Assembly: GCA_934255455.1 (NCBI GenBank) | Contig: CAKQNS010000005.1 | Coordinates: forward strand, 4,816-68,815 | Reading direction: 5' to 3' | DNA from: an uncultured Alphaproteobacteria bacterium | GTDB lineage: Bacteria > Pseudomonadota > Alphaproteobacteria > Rs-D84 | Length of the DNA: 64,000 bases | Program-made: the position numbers and the translations under genes | The notes under the pieces: model-generated | The model's database searches: none | What the model saw: only the letters and a program-made list of their open reading frames with translations | What the model was told of the DNA's origin: nothing | Shown: positions 44,634-52,467 of the stretch, one piece after another | Numbering within the stretch: the stretch's first letter is position 1 | Layout of the letters: every line of letters starts with the position of its first letter

Positions 44634-45197
44634 TTATTGCGCACGTCGCCGCAAAATTAAAAACCGAGCCCGTCCGTATGTTTTGTCGCGCAATATTTCC
44701 CACGATTCCGCGTCTGGTGCCATAAATTTATCGGCATCTTGTTCCCAGACCAATATTGTGCCCGCACGCGCGGACGCGGCCGCACGTCGAACAAACCGGG
44801 CGCCGGTTTCGGCAAATTCGTATGGTGGGTCAACAAATATTAAATCTGATTTTTTTGCGAATTGGTCAATGCGGGTCATGGCGTCCGCCATAACAACCGT
44901 TGCACGGGCCCCAACATTTAATGGCGCGATATTTGCGTTTACGGTTTTAATAGACTGGGCGGCGTTGTCTGTAAATATAACATTTGCCGTTACCACACGT
45001 GACAGGTATTCAATGCCGAATTCGCCGCTGCCGGCAAAGGCGTCCCATACAGTCAGATTTGCGGGCGCGCCCACAATTTCACCCAGCATATTAAACAGCG
45101 CAATGCGTGCGCGATTCTGGGTTGGACGGGCGCCGCCGGGCAGATGCAGTTTTCGCCCACGAAACATTCCCGAAATAATTTGCAATTTTGAATCCAT
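44634..45197 (-). CDS. rsmD: 16S rRNA (guanine966-N2)-methyltransferase RsmD
   Basis: Methylates G966 in 16S rRNA. The 187-residue protein starts MDSKLQIISGMFRGRKLHLPGGARPTQNRARIALFNML, the usual RsmD opening (RPT..R.....N), then VWDAFAGSGEFGIEYLSR (SAM site) and LIFVDPPYEF (catalytic DPPY). The start is chosen because a promoter -10 ends 7 nt before it and because tadA starts 17 nt further in the opposite direction. No ribosome site, so the mRNA is probably leaderless. Confidence 0.92.
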   Translation of the reverse strand: MDSKLQIISGMFRGRKLHLPGGARPTQNRARIALFNMLGEIVGAPANLTVWDAFAGSGEFGIEYLSRVVTANVIFTDNAAQSIKTVNANIAPLNVGARATVVMADAMTRIDQFAKKSDLIFVDPPYEFAETGARFVRRAAASARAGTILVWEQDADKFMAPDAESWEILRDKTYGRARFLILRRRAQ

Positions 45198-45232
45198 ACG
45201 GTAAAGTGTACCACATGAACCCGATGCAGCAA
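45180..45232. promoter_or_regulatory. Interleaved divergent promoters of rsmD and tadA
   Basis: Plus strand for tadA: TTGCAA (45180-45185), a 16-nt spacer, TAAAGT (45202-45207), then 7 nt to the ATG at 45215. Minus strand for rsmD: TTGCTG (45227-45232), a 16-nt spacer, TACACT (45205-45210), then 7 nt to the ATG at 45197. The two -10 boxes overlap in a 17-bp gap, and each -35 lies inside the other gene. Confidence 0.7.
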
Positions 45233-45673
45233 GCGTTAAATTTGGCAATTCGCGCAAAATCGCACGACGATGTTCCAATTGGTGCGGTGATTGTGCGTGA
45301 TGGGCGCGTCATTGCCCGCGGTGAAAATCGTGTACAGCAAAAACACAATCCAACATTGCATGCCGAAATAGTCGCTATAAACAGCGCTTGTAAAAAACTG
45401 GGGGTAAAATTCCTGGACGATTGTGATATTTATGTGTCGTTGGAACCATGCGCAATGTGTGCAACAGCAATATCGTTTGCACGCATTCGGGCGGTTTATT
45501 TTGCGGCCCCAGACCCCAAGGGCGGTGGTATTACCGCAAATGCGCGTGTATATGAAACCGACCGCCATTTGTGGAAACCGGCAACGCACCAAATGCCAGA
45601 ATATGCCGACGCATCGGCCAAATTGTTGCGTGAATTCTTTGCCGCGCGTCGTACGAAAAAATCAATCGATTAA
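45215..45673 (+). CDS. tadA: tRNA-specific adenosine deaminase TadA
   Basis: Makes inosine at position 34 of tRNA-Arg(ACG). The 152-residue cytidine-deaminase-fold protein has TLHAEIVAI (zinc His and catalytic Glu) and SLEPCAMCATA (zinc cysteines), plus DVPIGAVIVRDGRVIARGENR. The start MNPMQQALNLAIRAK is the family N-terminus. The 3' end overlaps gpmI by 12 nt in convergent orientation. No ribosome site; probably leaderless. Confidence 0.92.
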   Translation: MNPMQQALNLAIRAKSHDDVPIGAVIVRDGRVIARGENRVQQKHNPTLHAEIVAINSACKKLGVKFLDDCDIYVSLEPCAMCATAISFARIRAVYFAAPDPKGGGITANARVYETDRHLWKPATHQMPEYADASAKLLREFFAARRTKKSID

Positions 45674-47137
45674 ACTGTGACCGGTCATATCAGATGGCTG
45701 GGGCACATTTAACAATTTCAGTATTGTTGGGGCAATATCGGCCAAGCCGCCGTCGTGCACATTCCAATGCGTGTCTGATACAACTATGAAATTCACCGGA
45801 TTAGTGGTGTGTGCAGTCCATGGCATATTGTTGGCATCATCCCACATTTTTTCAGCATTACCGTGGTCGGCCGTAATTAAAACCGTGCCGCCCAGCGCCA
45901 GTGTTGCCGGAACCAAACGCGCTAATTGCGTGTCCAAAAATTGCATAGCCTGGATTGCGGCGACCTCATTACCAGTGTGGCCAACCATATCACCATTGGC
46001 ATAATTCAAAATTACCACATCATAATTTGGTAAATTAGCCAATAATTCATCGGTAATTTTTTCTGCCGACATTTCCGGCGCCATATCAAATGTGGCAACG
46101 GCCGGCGACGGAACCAAAATTTTGTTTTCATCATTAAAATCGACATTTCTTTCCGCATCAAAGAAATATGTCACATGATTGTACTTTTCTGTTTCAGCAA
46201 TTCGCAATTGGCGCAAATGATGCGCCGCCAAAATATCACCCAGGGTATTTTTTACAGGCACATCAGGCAACAGGGCGGGGCAGGATTCGTCCAGTCCTTC
46301 GCCATATTGGGAAAAGCACAACATACGAACGCCAGTTGCCAATATTGCACGAACAATTTGGCGGGCGCGGTCGCTGCGATAGTTTCCAAACAAGAACCCA
46401 TCGTTCGGTGCAATTGGGGCATCGCCGTTTATGACGGTTGGGCGGATAAATTCATCGGTTTCACCGCGGTTGTACGCCATTTGCAACGCGTCGTCAATTG
46501 TGGCGGCGGTAATCGGACTATATGCACGGGCAATTGCGTTAAACGCCAATTCTGTGCGGTCCATATTGTGATTGCGGTCCATCGTGTAATACCGCCCCGA
46601 CAGTGTGCCCCAAAACGCCTGGCCTGTGGCCAAATATTCGGACAACTTGCTCTTTATCAATTGTATATATACACCGGCCGATTTCGGTGGTGTGTCACGC
46701 CCATCGGCAATAAAGTGAATGCATACACGCAAACCAGCACGTAACACATGCAATGCAATGGTCATCATATCGTTTATATCGGCGTGAACGCGTCCATCGG
46801 ACATTAAACCAGCCAAATGCACCGTGCCGCCGCTGCGTTGTACATCATATATAAAATCGCGCAAGGGGATGTTTTTATTCCAATTTTCTAATTGGAATCG
46901 ACGCAAAAATTGATTCACCACACGGCCAGCCCCTATGGTGATGTGCCCAACCTCGGAATTACCCATGGTGTCAACCGGCAACCCCACGGCCGTCCCGCTG
47001 GCGTCCAATACCGAGTGGGGATATTTTTCCAACAACCCGTTAAAATAAGGAATGTGTGCCAGTCTAACCGCGTTATGTGCGTTGTTCTTATTTATGCCTA
47101 CACCATCCATAATACATAAAACAATTGGTTTTGTCAT
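45662..47137 (-). CDS. gpmI: 2,3-bisphosphoglycerate-independent phosphoglycerate mutase
   Basis: Converts 3- to 2-phosphoglycerate in glycolysis with two metal ions. The 491-residue protein has CIMDGVGI (metal Asp), the phosphoserine segment DTMGNSEVGH, HFIADGRDTPPKSA, GRYYTMDRN, FGNYRSDRARQI, LNYANGDMVGHTG and LITADHGNAEKM. Start MTKPIVLCIMD with GGCAGGAAC upstream. Some insertions and deletions compared with typical iPGM but all key residues are present. Confidence 0.95.
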   Translation of the reverse strand: MTKPIVLCIMDGVGINKNNAHNAVRLAHIPYFNGLLEKYPHSVLDASGTAVGLPVDTMGNSEVGHITIGAGRVVNQFLRRFQLENWNKNIPLRDFIYDVQRSGGTVHLAGLMSDGRVHADINDMMTIALHVLRAGLRVCIHFIADGRDTPPKSAGVYIQLIKSKLSEYLATGQAFWGTLSGRYYTMDRNHNMDRTELAFNAIARAYSPITAATIDDALQMAYNRGETDEFIRPTVINGDAPIAPNDGFLFGNYRSDRARQIVRAILATGVRMLCFSQYGEGLDESCPALLPDVPVKNTLGDILAAHHLRQLRIAETEKYNHVTYFFDAERNVDFNDENKILVPSPAVATFDMAPEMSAEKITDELLANLPNYDVVILNYANGDMVGHTGNEVAAIQAMQFLDTQLARLVPATLALGGTVLITADHGNAEKMWDDANNMPWTAHTTNPVNFIVVSDTHWNVHDGGLADIAPTILKLLNVPQPSDMTGHSLID

Positions 47138-47160
47138 ATTTCTGTTCCTGCCTTTGGCAA

Positions 47161-47212
47161 AAAATATCACAACCGTTTTTTGATTGCAAAAGAAAAAGAA
47201 AAATTGTATAAA
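47161..47212. promoter_or_regulatory. Divergent gpmI/XRE promoters sharing one -35 box
   Basis: The palindromic TTGCAA at 47184-47189 serves both strands: plus strand 17-nt spacer then TATAAA (47207-47212) for the XRE gene; minus strand 17-nt spacer then TATTTT (47161-47166) for gpmI. Confidence 0.6.
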
Positions 47213-47245
47213 TTATCCTAGGAAATATGCCATAAGGGAGAAACT

Positions 47246-47662
47246 ATGAGCGGACGACCTTTTACACCGACATCGGTTGATCAACACATCGGACAACGCG
47301 TGCAATTACGACGTATTATGATGGGACTGTCACAGAAAGATTTGGCGCAAACCTGTGGTGTCACATTTCAACAGATTCAAAAATACGAAACAGCGGGAAA
47401 TCGTATATCGGCGTCACGTTTGTTTGATTTAAGTGTTGCATTGAATACACCGGTATCATTTTTCTTTCAGGGATTACCTGGCAACACCCCAGTTGAAATT
47501 CGTGGTGGTAAATCAACTGGTCGCGTGGCCGAATCACATCTGGATGACCCATTGGCAAAAAACGAATCTTTATCACTGATAAACCTGTATTGGAAATTGC
47601 CAGACGACAGCCAACGCAAAATGGTTATGAAAATGTTGCGTACATTAAACGGTATGGAATAG
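47246..47662 (+). CDS. XRE-family transcriptional regulator
   Basis: A 138-residue protein with an N-terminal helix-turn-helix (VDQHIGQRVQLRRIMMGLSQKDLAQTCGVTFQQIQKYETAGNRISASRLFDLSVALNTPVSFFFQGL, about 11-77), the pattern of alphaproteobacterial XRE regulators, followed by a short helical C-terminus (SLSLINLYWKLPDDSQRKMVMKMLRTLNG). AAGGGAG precedes the ATG. It diverges from gpmI. The target genes are unknown; self-regulation at the shared promoter is possible. Confidence 0.9.
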   Translation: MSGRPFTPTSVDQHIGQRVQLRRIMMGLSQKDLAQTCGVTFQQIQKYETAGNRISASRLFDLSVALNTPVSFFFQGLPGNTPVEIRGGKSTGRVAESHLDDPLAKNESLSLINLYWKLPDDSQRKMVMKMLRTLNGME

Positions 47663-47672
47663 GGATAGGACA

Positions 47673-47832
47673 CAGATAATAGAGCATATATAAAAGATAA
47701 TGCGCCGATGGCGCATTTTTTAATTCCTCTCCCATCGGAGGGGTGTCGCACGCAAGTGCGACAGGGAGAGTTTTATTTAGAGAGCAATGTTGCGCGCCAA
47801 TGGCGCGTTATATATTCTCTATGCTCTGTTAT
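47673..47832. repeat. Intergenic palindromic element with imperfect terminal inverted repeats
   Basis: AGATAATAGAGCATATATA at the left faces TCTCTATGCTCTGTTATCT at the right. Inside are the XRE gene terminator, CCTCTCCCATCGGAGGGG, a hairpin GTCGCAC/GTGCGAC with AGGGAGAG, and TAGAGAGCAATG followed by GCGCGCC-AAT-GGCGCG. No gene is present. Confidence 0.6.
47699..47722 (+). terminator. Terminator of the XRE gene
   Basis: Stem AATGCGCC/GGCGCATT with loop GAT and six T. Confidence 0.9.
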
Positions 47833-47841
47833 CTATGCGAT

Positions 47842-47867
47842 AAAAAATCCCCGCACGGGGCGGGGAG
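47842..47867 (-). terminator. Terminator of the secreted protein gene at 47873
   Basis: Stem TCCCCG/CGGGGA followed by six T on the minus strand. Confidence 0.88.
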
Positions 47868-47872
47868 TAGTT

Positions 47873-50389
47873 TTATTCTGTATAACAGACATCTTGACTG
47901 TAATATCCACCGATAGATTCGCACCGTTCTTGGTACCATGCATCGGTAAATGTACATGTCTTGGACACATTGTCAAATGTCGCAACGGTATTACCATCAC
48001 TGTTATAACGCAGGCAACGAACCATTTCGGTATTTTCCAGGCATCGCCCCCATCCTTTCGCTTTTGCCTTGGTCGTCGCATCGGCATTATCAAATATCGT
48101 TTTATAGAACGCATCCAATTCTGTGCCCCCCGTGACAGTTGGACCGACCCAATATCCGTTCAGTGTTTCGCACGCCTCGCCCAATTGTTCATTCATCTGT
48201 TCCTGTATATCATTCATTATACGATATACCTGGGTGCGTGTCTGGGCCGGTAAATCATCAAATGCTGTGTTTGGATATTTTCCTGTATTCGGGTCTTTCT
48301 TATAGTCGCCATTTGGATCCTTGCATGAATCAAATGCGTACTGTTTCACATTTGCATATAACGATGCTGACGTTTTTGCATCCATCGGGTCATTCTCGGT
48401 GCCTAATTGCTTTTTACGGCAAGACCACGGGTATTTGTCGCCATTGGTTGACGGTGTACACAATTCTTTCACATAATTCTCAACCGCGGTGGAGCATCCC
48501 TCGGCCACACGGACATCGTCAACCGTGTCAACAAACGCCAGCAGGGCGGTCAGACCACAACGATTAGCATCGCCGGCTTTGCCTTGTGTTAACTTGCCAT
48601 TACCATCAAATTGGCACGCCGAGGTGTCGCCAAACAATGACGCACAGGCCATAACCTTGTCCTGGCACATCGATTTTGCCGCGTATGCCGCAACCGCGCC
48701 CGACGCCTGGGCCGTGTTGGTATCAAAGTTTTTCAGCGCGTCAGATTGTGTGTCATAGCATTCGGCCATTGTGCTGACACAGGACATTCTAACTTCTTCC
48801 ACCTTTGCGGATTGTGCCTGGGCAATTTCAATCAATGCACTGCGTTTGAATTCCTCCCATACGGTGGCGGAAATATCGCGGCACGAATCCAGCGCCGTGG
48901 TTGCGAACATTTTGCGTGTTTCCAAAAATGCGTCAAAATCCTTGTTCTGATTCAACACATCGGCATCGGCGCCACCCAACGAAATTAAATCTTCCAACTT
49001 GAACAGGCGCGGGGAATAAATCGGATCACCAGTACTTTGGTCAATGTATGCACCGGTGTAATCCAAGCAACGTTTGTAATTCACACCGCACGCCGTATCC
49101 GCGGTAATTGCCGATTTAACCTTGGCAATACATTCATTTACATCGGCACTGTTGTGGGCACGATATTCCTCCAAACGGGCATCGCGTAAATATTTTTCGG
49201 CGGTGCGCACGGTTGATTTAACACTTTCAACCTGGGCATCAAGTTTCTTTTCGTATGCATTGCAATCCTGGCTGATTAAAATGCTGTATGAACTTTTTGC
49301 CATAGTGGTAACCGCGCTGTTTTCACATGAATCGCCAATCATTTGTAAACATTGTTTGTGCGATTGGTTGTACAGGTCAATCCCCTCAAGCGTGGACAGG
49401 TCAACCCCATTATCGTTGCCGAATATTGATGACGTCCCCGATGATTCACCCCAAATATCGCCCAAATCGGTCGAGAAACTTAAATCCATAATGCCCAACG
49501 ATGTGCCACTGGTTGAACTTTTAGAGGCCTTTTTCTTGCCAGACAGTAAATCCCCAATTTCCGACAGTATTGCCGCCGCACCACTGGTGTCGTTCTTGAT
49601 GGCCTGTTCGCCAACTGTTGCAGTATACATGGCGTTAACCTCGGCTGCGGATTTATCAACCGCGTTCAGGTTATTATCCTCGAACTTGGTCAACAATTCT
49701 TTGGCCGCAGATATTGCATCTTGGGTGTCACGAAAACCCGTATAGCGTTCGCTGCAATAGCAACGACGATATGTTTCGTTTGCCTTGGCACAAAATTGAT
49801 CCATGCATGTGGCATACGCCTCGCGACAGGTGGCATACCCACCACCAATTTTAGAAACATCGTCAAACACGGCTGTTGCGCGCGCAACACCGGCGCGCGA
49901 ACCCGCACGGGCAACATTCGTTGCACTGCGTGCCGATGATGCGGTACCAGTTGTTGTTGCCGAACGAACAACGCCCGAACGCACAACATTTGATGATGAT
50001 GCCGCGCGGGAAACATTTGCCGCACTGTGCGACACATTATTTGCCGCCGCGCGTGATGAAACCGCCGACACAGACGAAACTATGTTGTTGCGGCGCACCG
50101 CGCTGCGCCCCGTGGTGGCGTTGGTATTTGCAACATTTACAATATTTGACGATGCCGTACGCGCCGTGGTTGTGGACGGACGGGCGGTTGCCGAACGCGA
50201 CACGGTGCCGTTTGCACTGGCGGTCGTGCGCGCCGTCGCGGTGTGTTCACCACCGCGCGCCGATTGTGCAACAACATTGCCGCCACGCGGGTTAGGTGCC
50301 TGGACCGCATACAGGTTGGCACCACAAAATGTGGTTGCTGCAACCATCAAACATCTAACAAAACGAGAATTTTTCGCAGTCAATTTCAT
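47873..50389 (-). CDS. Large secreted Cys-containing protein
   Basis: An 838-residue protein with a signal peptide (FVRCLMVAATTFCGANLYA), then about 140 residues of low complexity (Ala, Ser, Thr, Arg, Val, Asn) and a folded part with about 27 cysteines, starting CREAYATCMDQFCAKANETYRRCYC. The C-x6-C-x3-C opening resembles that of the protein at 9544 (CREKIYKCLADYC), so they may share a domain. A glycine/threonine-rich segment with repeated SSGTS words follows. Probably an extracellular, disulphide-bonded surface protein; no family recognised. ATG at 50389 has AGAGAG just before it. Confidence 0.75.
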   Translation of the reverse strand: MKLTAKNSRFVRCLMVAATTFCGANLYAVQAPNPRGGNVVAQSARGGEHTATARTTASANGTVSRSATARPSTTTARTASSNIVNVANTNATTGRSAVRRNNIVSSVSAVSSRAAANNVSHSAANVSRAASSSNVVRSGVVRSATTTGTASSARSATNVARAGSRAGVARATAVFDDVSKIGGGYATCREAYATCMDQFCAKANETYRRCYCSERYTGFRDTQDAISAAKELLTKFEDNNLNAVDKSAAEVNAMYTATVGEQAIKNDTSGAAAILSEIGDLLSGKKKASKSSTSGTSLGIMDLSFSTDLGDIWGESSGTSSIFGNDNGVDLSTLEGIDLYNQSHKQCLQMIGDSCENSAVTTMAKSSYSILISQDCNAYEKKLDAQVESVKSTVRTAEKYLRDARLEEYRAHNSADVNECIAKVKSAITADTACGVNYKRCLDYTGAYIDQSTGDPIYSPRLFKLEDLISLGGADADVLNQNKDFDAFLETRKMFATTALDSCRDISATVWEEFKRSALIEIAQAQSAKVEEVRMSCVSTMAECYDTQSDALKNFDTNTAQASGAVAAYAAKSMCQDKVMACASLFGDTSACQFDGNGKLTQGKAGDANRCGLTALLAFVDTVDDVRVAEGCSTAVENYVKELCTPSTNGDKYPWSCRKKQLGTENDPMDAKTSASLYANVKQYAFDSCKDPNGDYKKDPNTGKYPNTAFDDLPAQTRTQVYRIMNDIQEQMNEQLGEACETLNGYWVGPTVTGGTELDAFYKTIFDNADATTKAKAKGWGRCLENTEMVRCLRYNSDGNTVATFDNVSKTCTFTDAWYQERCESIGGYYSQDVCYTE

Positions 50390-50442
50390 CTCTCTTTTGT
50401 TGCATTATACCATTTTTTGACAATGTGAATCAATACAGAAAT

Positions 50443-51051
50443 TTATTCAATACAACAATTTACTGCATTTTTTACCCAATCGCCCAGTTTGCGAACCGTG
50501 GATTTAGATTCACGAACATCGGCCGATGCGACTTTTTCGACCTTTTTATCGGATTTTGTGTTCAATTTGCATTCGTTGATTGCGTGGTCGTATACATCGG
50601 GGGCAACCTGTTTTACGCCGGTCAGATCAATCAAATTCATATTGATACCCCAGAACAATGAATACAAATCATACGCCTTGTCAAACAATTCGTATGCCGT
50701 TTTCTTGTTGCCAGCGCCCAGGGCCTTGGTGCCGACCTCCATTATACGCATAGATGCCGCCAACAGGTGTTTCGATATGCACCATACCTCGCCATCTTCG
50801 GCCGACGACGGTCTTACAATGCGTTGCATCAATTCCTTGCGCATTTCGCGGACAGTGTTGATTAAATCATAAAAACCGGTCTTGTGCGTTTTTGCGCCAC
50901 TGAAAAAGAAATGCTCTTCCAATGAAATCAAATTCATCAGTGCAATTGACAAATCTTGGTCGGACGACAAATCCAACGGATTTACCTTTTTAGACTGGTC
51001 AAGTTTCTGGACCATTTCGTCCAAAGTCATTTTTTTGCTGTCGCGTTTCAT
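50443..51051 (-). CDS. Helical protein, function unknown
   Basis: A 202-residue soluble protein starting MKRDSKKMTLDEMVQKLDQSKK, mostly alpha-helical by composition, with no signal peptide or membrane helix. Segments such as SLEEHFFFSGAKTHKTGFYDLINTVREMRKELMQRIV and KKTAYELFDKAYDLYSLFWGINMNLID look like helical repeats; the C-terminus ends in CC. It follows the membrane protein at 51064 by 12 nt and is probably co-transcribed. No family recognised. Confidence 0.6.
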   Translation of the reverse strand: MKRDSKKMTLDEMVQKLDQSKKVNPLDLSSDQDLSIALMNLISLEEHFFFSGAKTHKTGFYDLINTVREMRKELMQRIVRPSSAEDGEVWCISKHLLAASMRIMEVGTKALGAGNKKTAYELFDKAYDLYSLFWGINMNLIDLTGVKQVAPDVYDHAINECKLNTKSDKKVEKVASADVRESKSTVRKLGDWVKNAVNCCIE

Positions 51052-51063
51052 ATTTATTCTCCT

Positions 51064-51561
51064 TTACATACATACCGTCATTGCCCAACTGGCCAGCCCC
51101 AGTGCAACCAGTGGCAAAACAACCTTTTCAAATGGGAAATGGGCATGACCGCCATTGCGTGCCTTCATCCAATCGTATAATTTTTCCACCACAATGAACA
51201 GCACCGCACCACATATCGTGCCGAACAAAACAGGATCCATCGCAAATGCCCCGCAAATCAACTGGGGATTATATTTGACGCGCCCCATATAGACAAAACC
51301 AATCATCGCAACCGATAAAATTATCAGCATTGGATTACGACCACGCCAATTCCAGCCACGTTTGTCACAGAATTTAATTGCCCAATATCCCAATAATGCC
51401 AACAGCGCACCCGCCCACAGGCCAACCACGCTGTCTGGCACACCAATCTGGCGCGCAATTTCCAGGGATGCACCAATTGCAATTGTGCAAACAGGACACG
51501 CCGGGTTTGCCAATGCGGCCCCAGGCAACATTACCGACAATAAAACAAGTAATTTTTTCAT
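51064..51561 (-). CDS. Membrane protein with CPVC motif
   Basis: A 165-residue protein starting MKKLLVLLSVMLPGAALANPACPVCTIAIGA: a signal peptide or first helix followed by a CPVC pair at the presumed outer face, then three or four hydrophobic helices (VGLWAGALLALLGYWAI, PMLIILSVAMIGFVYMG, FGTICGAVLFIVVEKLY, VVLPLVALGLASWAMTVC). GGAAGG precedes this ATG. The CPVC pair could be redox-active or bind metal; unproven. It lies between rsmH and the helical protein at 50443. No family recognised. Confidence 0.7.
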   Translation of the reverse strand: MKKLLVLLSVMLPGAALANPACPVCTIAIGASLEIARQIGVPDSVVGLWAGALLALLGYWAIKFCDKRGWNWRGRNPMLIILSVAMIGFVYMGRVKYNPQLICGAFAMDPVLFGTICGAVLFIVVEKLYDWMKARNGGHAHFPFEKVVLPLVALGLASWAMTVCM

Positions 51562-51609
51562 AATATAACCTTCCTTTCTGGTAATTTTACACAAAATGCC
51601 ATATACGGG

Positions 51610-52467
51610 TCAACATGATTTTACGACCGCACGTAAATGCGCACTGCGTGCACGCGGATTGTTTTCCAATTCGGCAACATCTGGTGTTTTGGTTGCCAAC
51701 ATTTCAAAATCGGCCGTGGCAACCGTTGGTATACGCGGGTCACCGGGCACGGTTGTCCATGCGCGAAATGTGTTTTTGACTATTCTGTCTTCCAGCGAAT
51801 GAAATGTAACACAAACGCATTTGCCGTGGGGTTTCAACAATCCCGGCACCGCGCGCAACGCACGTTCCAATTCGCCCATTTCATCGTTCACCGCGATGCG
51901 CAGCGCCTGGAACACCGGGGCAATATCGCGCGGATTATGAATCAAATCGCGCAATGCAAATGTTGTTTTGGGCGCCGCGCGTTTAATTGCATTGGCAATA
52001 ATCGCCGCCCGGGGCACATCGCCATATTCACGCAATATGTGTGCCAAATCGGCGGCAGATAATTCATCAATTAAATCGGCCGCGGTTTTCCCATTTTCCG
52101 ACATACGCATATCCAATGACGCATCCGCCCGAAATGAAAATCCGCGTGATGCAATATCAATCTGCATGGATGATATGCCCAAATCAAACACAATTGCATC
52201 AAATTTATCAGACAGTTCAGCCATTGCGGAAAATGGTTGCGGAATAAAAGTAAAACGGTTGCCGAACTCGCCGCGCATGGCGGTTGCATCCGCCACGACA
52301 TTTGGGTCGCGGTCAAACGCCGTGACAATGGCGCCCGCGTTCAAAAAGGCGCGCGAATAACCACCCGCCCCAAATGTTGCATCAATAATGCGCATTCCAC
52401 GAATATCGCCTAATGTTTCCATTACGGCACCCAATAATACCGGAACATGTTTGGTTTCAGTTGTCAT
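51610..52467 (-). CDS. rsmH: 16S rRNA (cytosine1402-N4)-methyltransferase RsmH
   Basis: Methylates C1402 in 16S rRNA. The 285-residue protein has HVPVLLGAVMETL, MRIIDATFGAGGYSRAFL (SAM site), DAIVFDLGISSMQID, RGFSFRADASLDMRM and FHSLEDRIVKNTF, all family hallmarks. It overlaps the dnaE stop codon by 4 nt. In most bacteria it heads the dcw cluster; here it follows dnaE and the cluster is not present. Confidence 0.96.
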   Translation of the reverse strand: MTTETKHVPVLLGAVMETLGDIRGMRIIDATFGAGGYSRAFLNAGAIVTAFDRDPNVVADATAMRGEFGNRFTFIPQPFSAMAELSDKFDAIVFDLGISSMQIDIASRGFSFRADASLDMRMSENGKTAADLIDELSAADLAHILREYGDVPRAAIIANAIKRAAPKTTFALRDLIHNPRDIAPVFQALRIAVNDEMGELERALRAVPGLLKPHGKCVCVTFHSLEDRIVKNTFRAWTTVPGDPRIPTVATADFEMLATKTPDVAELENNPRARSAHLRAVVKSC

